From Parascedosporium putredinis (Eukaryota > Ascomycota > Sordariomycetes > Microascales > Microascaceae), in contig CASHTG010000012.1 of assembly GCA_949357655.1 (NCBI GenBank), forward strand, positions 1,674,001 through 1,738,000: 64,000 nucleotides of DNA, in the 5' to 3' direction. Both the position numbers and the translations under genes were made by a program. The notes under the pieces are model-generated. The model saw only the letters and a program-made list of their open reading frames with translations. It was not told the DNA's origin and searched no databases. Below are positions 59,766 through 64,000 of the stretch, piece after piece. Every line of letters begins with the position of its first letter. The first letter of the stretch is position 1.

Positions 59766-62700
59766 TATACAAACACACAATAACAGCTACCACAACGCAA
59801 ACCAAAATAAAATCGAAAGAAATCGAAGGAGAATGTATATCAATCTCTTTTCGTGCAAGAGCAGTAGAAGATCCTTGATATTATCATCATCGAAAACGTA
59901 ATAGCTGCTACATTAGTGTGATTTCAGCAGACATGAAAATTTGGAGATTCGGAAGGGTGTTACGGTCTTGGCGAGCATTCCACTTTGTTCTCATAGTGAA
60001 TTGATGAATCCAATCCATCAACTGATGGATGTTATAGCTCTTAACCCTATTATACGAGTCCGCTACCGAGTACTTGATATCAATGAGTACTTCAAAGAAC
60101 CCACGTATCGCCTACGCTGTACAAGCCCTAGCCACGGTGACGACCATTTGACCTGGAGCCCATAGAAAGTTGACCGCTAGCATCGCTTGTTAGATCGCCT
60201 TCAAATCGAACAATGTTAACGCATCAGTCGGATAGCTCGTGATGCTAGCCCATGAACTGAGAAGACGAATTGAGCTGGTGGGCATGTAGTCACAGCACGA
60301 TGCAACAAGGTCCCCTTTTGTTGTAACAAACAAAACTGTCCTCGAAATTCTGTCGGCACACCGACACAGGCCAGCATTAGACACAGGCCTGCTTGCTAGC
60401 TTGGAGCTCATTCACGCTAGACATAAGGCTAAAAATGAGTAAGATTGAAAATCGAGTCATCGATTGTAATCGAAGAAGCAGAACCAACATGGATGGACGA
60501 GTGATATCAAATGGTGGCCTTTGAGGTTCGCTGATGAAAAGTGCTTTGGCTGGTTGGGCGGAGTAGAGTTCCGGATTTTGAATGCGCTTCTTTGTGCCAA
60601 ATGAGGGATTGGCGAATAACACACCGATGCCGGTCTTCCTGTTTGATGGAACCGGGACTGCTCGCCGCCCGAATGGACGAGACGGCGGAAAGTGGAAGGT
60701 TGGGTGGTATCGGGCACGGAACCGGGGTGACTGTGGGGTTCGGCTCCGGTCGGAGGGCGTTCTAGGCAACGTCGGTCTGGGACTGGGGTGCACCCCGGTC
60801 AGGCCTGTCTTCCCCACACTACATTGATGTATTCATCCCACTACCCATGAGTCTAATGCGCTGGATCAGCTCATTTCACTTGACATGTTGCTCATTTCGA
60901 CTGAGGTGCACATGTCAGAAGCGGTTGAGCGAGAACGCTACTCACTCAAGAGTCTACGTTTCTTGCAATCGGACCCTGATCGGAAGATTTTCGTTGGCCT
61001 GCACGCCACCCACAGTTTCTAGCCGTGGTTTACAGACATCTTCATGTAGTCTGTTGCTCATAGACGAGTTAGGGTGCTAGTAGGACCAGCGGTTTTTGGA
61101 AAATTACTAAAGTGTGGGATCTACAGATGAGAGTTGGTGATTGTCGATCCTTGCCATGACACCTCCCGGCCATTCTCATTCGAAAGGCTGCTGGGTGACA
61201 AACCTCATGGACTCTTCAGGGGTTTAAGCTAGGCGCCCGTATGGCCCTGCTGATCCCCGCCCCCGAGCTGGCGACGCGGCCATCGCTAAACCAGGTTCTA
61301 CTTGGCTATTCAATTCATCTTGGTGTCCTTGGCTTGTCATGTGGACTTGCTCACATTACAACCATGCCCACACAATTAGGAGATTTCGTGGTTGTCAGCA
61401 CACCCTACCGCATCACTGCACTGCAGCGTGAGGTCATATCCTTGGTGCCCATTATTTACTGGAAGGAATCGTTTATGTCCCTCGTCGAACAACCATCGGA
61501 CTAAGAGCGGCTCGTCACGCCGTTCAGGTCCGCTTTGGCGTCTAAAGGAAACATAGGGACTAGCTGGCGAGACTAACGATGAAGGGGGATGATGGGACTC
61601 TAGAGGAGGGAAAGAGAACAAGTGAGATAAAGAAGAAAAAAAAAAAAAAAAAGAAAAGAAAACAAGAAGAAGACGACGAAAAAAGACTCACGAAAATTTG
61701 GGGGCTATTGATTTTCACATTATCCGAGGCGCCTCTCAACCCCGTGGACCTGCCGCAACAGCCATCTCGCCAGTCGGATCCACGCATTCTTATTAACCCC
61801 ATAAAAACTTCATCTATCATGAACCCGTATCATCAACTTTATTGGCCCTGCTGACTGCCCAACTCCACATGCACACGGAACGCCGGCCGCGCGCGCAAGT
61901 TTTCTTAAAAGACTACATATGTACGAGCACGAAAAGGAAGAGTAGTGAGAGAGAGGGAAGAGAAGTAGTGTGGGTGAAAGATCGATAATTGTCGCAAATT
62001 TGGGTCGTGGGGTCGGGATGGGGGCGGGCCTTTGACAAAGTCCAGCTCTCGTCATAAATTGATTTGACGAGACTCGATTTGCTCGGCGGCGCGGGCGTAG
62101 TCGTGTCGTGTACTCACTGACTAGGAGGCAAGGGATCAAGCCTGCCCGTATTATCATTCTGCTGCCAGACACCAAAACAAGCCAACCCTTCCCCCTGGCT
62201 CAGTGTCTACCTCGAGTGAGAAGCGACGATATCGAATTACAAAACATCCACCACCGTCTCGACCTTTTCTTCTCCTTCATTCGATCATCAAACATCATAG
62301 CTCGCCCGTGCCCTACTTCCCCTTGCTAGAATGTTTGGCCAGCTCTTTGGAAGAGGTGCCTTTGGCGGGCCTATGGCTGCGTGAATCAAAACAATGTAGA
62401 CGGCTTATGCTGGTGGACGTCAGGGTTATTGGCCTAGTAAGCCGGCTATATCCATCTCTAGATGGATCTGCCACCGGGTCAATCTCCCTTGCTCCGGGAG
62501 AAAAAAAAAAAAAAAGAAGAAGAGAGAGAAGAAGAAAGATGCTAGAAACCGATGCGCCCAAGGGCTCGTTGCCATTGATGGTGAACTGATTCTGTGATCA
62601 ATCACCCCTAACCCTAGGTCTATGTGCCTGTGACTGACTGAATTATAGTCAATACACGTACAGACCTCACAACAAGAGTGGTTTCAAACTCCCTTGAACG

Positions 62701-63980
62701 CTCCATATATGTCCTGATGCTACCCCTAATAATCGAGTCTCATGGCCACAAAGTTGTGGAAGATTAGACGAAGCATCCGAATCCAGAGGGTACCGAGTCG
62801 ATCATTGGCTACTGAAAGGGGGCCAAGGTAACCCTCCAACCAGTTCCTTTCGCTGCCGCGGATCCGGTAGCACCACTAATGCGACCCAGACATAGAGAGA
62901 AAGGTACTACGTAAAGACGGGCCGGACTGTGGAGTGCATTCATCGCAATAACAAAGGCCAAGCAACCACCCTAGTAGATATTCATGGTAATCAGCACCCC
63001 AGGTACTACTTATACCCGTTATGCCGTGCACATAAGGACTATTACTCTACGCCATGCTACACAGAAAAGAAAGAGGAAGAAAAACAGAAGTCCATTGAAT
63101 GCTCTCTGATCCCTACCCCAGTATGGGACTGGGAAAGGAAATTAGAGGGGCCGTGGGCAGGCCTTGCTTCATCCAACTTCGTATATCTCTTGCTGTATCC
63201 GGCCTGCTCATATCTATGCGAGGAATTTCTAAATAGTCTGGGATAGTGAGAGGCAAAGCGTACATGAAAGAAGAGAGATAGAAGAAGATGAAAGAGGTTG
63301 AATGAAACCGGAGCAATCATCAACAAATTGCCTTGAATCCTCCCTTGATGTGCAAGAGAGAAAGCAATAGATCTCGAGGATTCAAAGCACTCTCTTTTTC
63401 TTTCTTTCATTCACCTTCCACACAGAGACGGGAACACACGTCACATAGACTCGTGCCCGGAATTCCCTGCCGCCAAGCTCAGGTTTACATGCTCAATAGT
63501 TCTCGTGCCCGTCTTGGGAGGTGGGGAGCGTAACCCAAGGACGGCGGGCGCGCGCCCTTCCATATTGTTCTTCTAATTCCAACCCTGCCGGTAATTCGCT
63601 GCCCGCCTTGGCCGATTTCTCTCGTCTTGCGTGACACCTGATGGAGGTGCCATTGCCGCACGGGGTTGTTTGCGTCAAGGGTTTGGTTCTTGATATAAGA
63701 GCCCCGTTCGTGACTGCCCGCTTCAAATTTCATTTAAGTCCGCAAGCTTAGACCGCGACTCTTTCCCTCGTCTTCTCTCCCCTCTCACGGTGTCTCTTTT
63801 TTCTTCTCTTTTCTCTTTTACCGATTCCATCCTCCTTCTCCTCTTCCAGAACTTGGTTCATTCCTATCTTCGCCCGGTAGTGAGGCAAATATAGTCAAAT
63901 TTATATCCCACTTTGGACTTGTCGACCCCTCGTTCCTTCTTAGCCCGGGCCCGATTGCCACCACACTTCAGCCGCCCATC

Positions 63981-64000
63981 ATGAAGTCCGTCATCAGCCT
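63981..64000 (+). CDS. First codons of a gene that continues beyond the window
   Basis: ATG at 63981 opens MKSVIS, which could be the start of a signal peptide. It follows a strongly C/T-rich leader (about 63755-63860) and a TATAAGA 281 bp upstream, the layout of an efficiently transcribed fungal promoter. Too little is visible to name a product. Confidence 0.5.

Larger units (their letters stand above)
56477..63980. other. 7.5-kb stretch without a convincing gene
   Basis: Both strands were read, including for frame-broken fragments. No recognisable protein, tRNA or rRNA. It contains a TC repeat (59313-59339), a perfect 16-bp tandem duplication (59734-59765), A-rich tracts (61633-61656, 62502-62515), and a locally AT-rich part near 59700-60100. 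The last kilobase has C/T-rich sequence and a TATAAGA at 63694-63700, presumably the promoter of the gene starting at 63981. Confidence 0.5.

Noticed and set aside
62605..62618. CCCCTAACCCTAGG, telomere-like
   Set aside because: Only about two partial units; flanking genes and sequence are ordinary, so not a telomere or a clear interstitial array.

Overview
The window is nuclear DNA of a filamentous ascomycete (Pezizomycotina). The protein families look most like Sordariomycetes; hypocrealean affinity is only a guess. The signs are many short introns (mostly 59-120 nt, GTAAGT-type donors, CTAAC-type branch points), fungal versions of eukaryotic proteins (RACK1, eL18, TAF8, fimbrin, OST3, sterol acyltransferase), secreted plant-wall enzymes (GH6 and a GMC oxidoreductase) and monocistronic genes on both strands. 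I see no bacterial operons, CRISPR, insertion sequences, tRNA or rRNA.

Layout. 0-4.2 kb: 3' part of a mitochondrial-type serine hydroxymethyltransferase (+), convergent with a large isochorismatase-like/AlkB fusion (-). 5.9-12.7 kb: TAF8, RACK1/Cpc2 with an intronic C/D snoRNA that looks like U24/snR24, and biotin synthase (all +). 13.6-15.1 kb: a GH6 cellobiohydrolase-like gene (-), whose upstream side opens on an 8.2-kb stretch with no convincing gene. 23.3-33.0 kb: OST3/6 (-), a divergent coiled-coil protein (+), MRM2 (+) convergent with ribosomal protein eL18 (-), and a mitochondrial carrier related to yeast YPR011C (-). 36-43.6 kb: a small RRM/RS-type protein (-), sterol O-acyltransferase (+), fimbrin (-). 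46-56.5 kb: a RING-like/ankyrin-like protein (+), a DDHD phospholipase (-), an SRAP/HMCES protein (+), and a cellobiose-dehydrogenase-like GMC oxidoreductase (-). 56.5-63.98 kb: a second desert of 7.5 kb; the first codons of another gene start at 63981.

The genes form no single pathway. Several act in mitochondria (SHMT, BIO2, MRM2, the carrier). Two handle alkylated or abasic nucleic acid (AlkB-like, SRAP), and two are secreted enzymes of cellulose and cello-oligosaccharide breakdown (GH6, GMC).

Quality warning. Thirteen of the eighteen genes that can be read contain one or more single-base reading-frame breaks, many of them in C or G runs of about 3-6 bases. They hit essential genes and leave conserved protein on both sides, so I read them as consensus-sequence errors and not as pseudogenes. 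The gene models below bridge them and give their positions. Exon phases were checked by hand and agree with these corrections.
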